Assembly (NCBI GenBank): GCA_020650975.1
Contig: JAIPMN010000660.1
Coordinates: 11,204-41,679, forward strand
Length of the DNA: 30,476 nt
Direction of reading: 5' to 3'
Source: Apostichopus californicus
Taxonomy: Eukaryota > Echinodermata > Holothuroidea > Aspidochirotida > Stichopodidae
Shown here piece by piece: positions 28,260 through 30,476 of this stretch. The position numbers and the translations under genes were made by a program. The notes below the pieces were generated by a model, which was not told where the DNA came from, did not search any database, and saw nothing but the letters and a program-made list of their open reading frames with translations. How positions within the stretch are numbered: the stretch's first letter is position 1; the number at the start of each line of letters is the position of its first letter.

Positions 28260-30075
28260 ATGTTATTTCTGTAGGCCTTACCCCCTTAGTGCTCATTTGC
28301 ATTTGATCTCTGTTGCTAAGTTAGCTGCTTATGTTAGGCTTTTTCCTTCAAGTCATAAGATTGATATGTTTCTTTTTGCTGTGTCTGAAACCGAAGTTTC
28401 CAATGTTACCCTTTCTTCTCTAAGTATTGAAAAATCTGCTGTTTTTGACAACCTCAGGCCCTGATATTTATGAAACTGATTATTCCTAATATTGTGAAAT
28501 CTCTTACTCACATTTTCAATATTTCATTTAATTCAGGAGTTTTGCCAGATCAGTTGAAGATTGTTCCCCTTTTGAGAAGGGAGATGCTCATTAACTAAGT
28601 AATTATTGCCATATTTCTAGTTTGCCTTGTCTTCCTAAAACTTTGGAAAGGTTAACCTTACCTAATGTTCAATCGTCTTAATGTTTTCCTTAATAAGCAT
28701 ATAATCTCCTTAATGCACACCAGTTTTTGACCCGGTCACTCCAGGGAGCTTGCACTGGCAAATAGTGACCTTTACACCTTTCCAAAGCATTTGATACCAG
28801 TGATCATAATATACTTCTTACTACGTTGTCACACTATGGCATAAGGGGATTGACTATTTCGTGGTTTGCTAGCTATCTTTCCAAAAGACGACAGTATATG
28901 TAAATGCATTCTAAACATCATCTTATCAGATGCTGGTTCTGCAGGGTTCCATGTTGGGCCCACTATTATTCATTATTTATATGAACGATATCTTTAATGT
29001 TGCTAAATGTTTGCTTGTTCTTGTTGCTGATGATACTAATACTTACTGTTATTGACTCCAATTTAGAAAATCTAGTTTCTACTGTCTGCAATGAATTAGA
29101 TATTCTATAACTGGCTTGGGTAAATAAGTATTTCTTGAATGTTGACAAAACAAGAACAAGAAATGTTGAAATTTATATGCATGTTACTCCCCTTCAGAGA
29201 GTCAATAATTCAAAATTCAAGGTGTATATATACATTGATTCAAAGCTCTCCTGGAATGATCATATTAATTATACCTCTAAACAAGTTTTGAAAGGTGTAG
29301 GTATTTTGTCTAAATTAAAAGATATTTTTCAAAAGAATATTTTAAGGACTCTTTACTTAATCATCCTTCCTCATCTATTGTATTGCTCCATCGGCTTGTC
29401 TGGTACTTCTAAGACCAATCTTAACAAGTTGGGACATATATTCTTCAGAAGAGAGCAGTTAGGCACGTAACGTTCTCAGACCTCGGGATAGTACAAGTCG
29501 TTGTATTCACTTCTTTAAATGTGCTAATGCTTAATGATCTCATTACTCTAAATGTTCTTACATTTACTTACTGTGCTATTAATAATCTTCTTCCAAATTG
29601 ACTTTCTACTTTCTATATATGACCAATGACTCTATCCATTAATTTTGGTACCAGGCAGGCTAGTCATCTACGTACACCTTTCTGCTCAACTTCCCATAGT
29701 AAGTACATCTCACTAACCACTCTCCATAATTGTGTAATAAGTTTCCCGTAATTTTTATAATGAAGGCTTCAGCTGCTTCTTTTAGGCATCATGTAAAGTT
29801 ATACCTTAAAAATGTTTTATTAATCGCAACCATTGTGTTCTTGTACTGTAGGATGGGGGTAGTGTTTTGGTAAAATAGGGAGTGGGGGAGTTGTACGTTT
29901 GGGAGGTTTGTTTGGTATTGTTTGGTTTCATTTCTTCTACTTTTTCAGGGAGTTTTCTACTTGCTAAGCCCACAATGGTTGTCAGATCACTTCCTTTCAC
30001 ATCTGTTATTCTTATTTATTTGACCTATTCATTGTTCTGTGACATGAACAAACAAATAAATGAAATGAAACGAAT
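28260..30075 (+). mobile_element. Decayed non-LTR (LINE, CR1/Jockey-like) retrotransposon, 3' part
   Basis: Fragments of a reverse transcriptase appear in order but in shifting frames with stops: SLTHIFNISFNSGVLPD (about 28505-28555), SNYCHISSLPCLPKTLERL (about 28600-28650), [20 protein letters not shown] (about 28813-28875), GSMLGPLLFIIYMNDIF (about 28950-28995) and a relic of the catalytic box where DD is kept as ADDTN (about 29026-29040). The C-terminal IDSKLSWNDHINYTSKQ, GILSKLKDIF and TLYLIILPHLLYC (29250-29400) are typical of this class. The 3' end reads AACAAATAAATGAAATGAAA, a usual tail. The 5' end is not defined. It cannot be functional. Orientation is opposite to HERC2. Confidence 0.85.
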
Positions 30076-30119
30076 ACATTACATTTCTAGTCAAAGGTTG
30101 GGTCTGTCTAAGTACTAGT

Positions 30120-30320
30120 ACTATCCAGGTCCATCTTCAGTCCCAATTTAGACCACATAGCCTAGTACTAGTAGTAGTAGCCAGGCTAGGCCTAGACTTA
30201 ATATGATCTGGGCTAATACCTAGATTAAGCCCAGGTTAGGTTATTTAGTATCTGTATAAGTATAACCTAACATTAGGCACTCGACTAAGTTAACCCCTAG
30301 GCTAAGCCCTATGCAAAGTT
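30120..30320. repeat. CTAG/CCTAGG-rich stretch
   Basis: Dense short words such as CTAGTACTAGTAGTAGTAG, GGCTAGGCCTAG, CCTAGATTAAGCCCAGG, CCTAGGCTAAGCCC and TAGTACTAG. It looks like a degenerate simple repeat. A poly-G tract follows at about 30354-30366. Confidence 0.5.
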
Positions 30321-30476
30321 TACATTTTGAGTTCCTAGCCTATAGTACTAGTAAGGGGGGGGGGGTTGGGGAGGGTTTAAAGCTTTAAAAAACAAAACAA
30401 AAAACAATTTGATCAGCATATACCTGAAATGGATTAAAAATCACCAAATATGTTACTCTGCTTGGCTGCCAAAAGC
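30321..30476. other. Window end, nothing recognised
   Basis: A G-run (30354-30366) and an A-rich stretch; no exon recognised. Confidence 0.5.

Overview
The window is eukaryotic genomic DNA. It holds the 5' part of one large, intron-rich gene on the minus strand: the orthologue of HERC2, the giant HECT-type E3 ubiquitin ligase with RCC1-like domains. I could join 19 coding exons from the start codon at 26173 down to a donor at 656. All splice phases agree, giving about 1178 residues, roughly the N-terminal quarter of the protein. The rest (cytochrome-b5-like domain, later RLDs, HECT domain) lies beyond position 1. No other intact gene is visible.

The introns are AT-rich and mostly 0.4-4.4 kb. 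They are full of poly-G and T/G tracts, simple repeats and dispersed repeats of kinds common in marine invertebrates. Together with the close match of the protein to vertebrate HERC2, this suggests an invertebrate deuterostome, most likely an echinoderm (perhaps a sea cucumber). That assignment is an inference.

Layout from the gene's 5' end (high coordinates) to the 3' side: 30120-30320 is a CTAG-rich stretch. About 28260-30075 is a decayed non-LTR retrotransposon on the plus strand. 26184-28260 has no recognised gene and presumably contains the 5' UTR intron. Exons 1-3 (26173-22895) encode a variable N-terminus with a cysteine-rich piece. Exons 4-7 (18509-14134) encode the conserved helical region. 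Exons 8-14 (13363-4804) encode the first seven-bladed RCC1-like domain, RLD1, and the start of the following region. Exons 15-19 (4169-656) encode the helical region leading towards the cytochrome-b5-like domain.

The most unusual structures are: (1) a 59-bp inverted copy of the start of exon 18 inside intron 15, next to a (TA)n tract; (2) a 53-55 bp tandem satellite in intron 12 whose first monomer is the exon 13 splice acceptor itself and which has a three-monomer higher-order period; (3) a 1-kb fold-back element and several copies of a terminal motif with a hammerhead-like core in introns 11 and 12; (4) a RLD1 blade that lacks the RLGHG loop at the exon 9/10 junction; (5) an unexplained 263-codon nearly open plus-strand frame in intron 10; and (6) a strong cluster of TACTGTA/TACAGTA heptamers at 20.9-27.0 kb.
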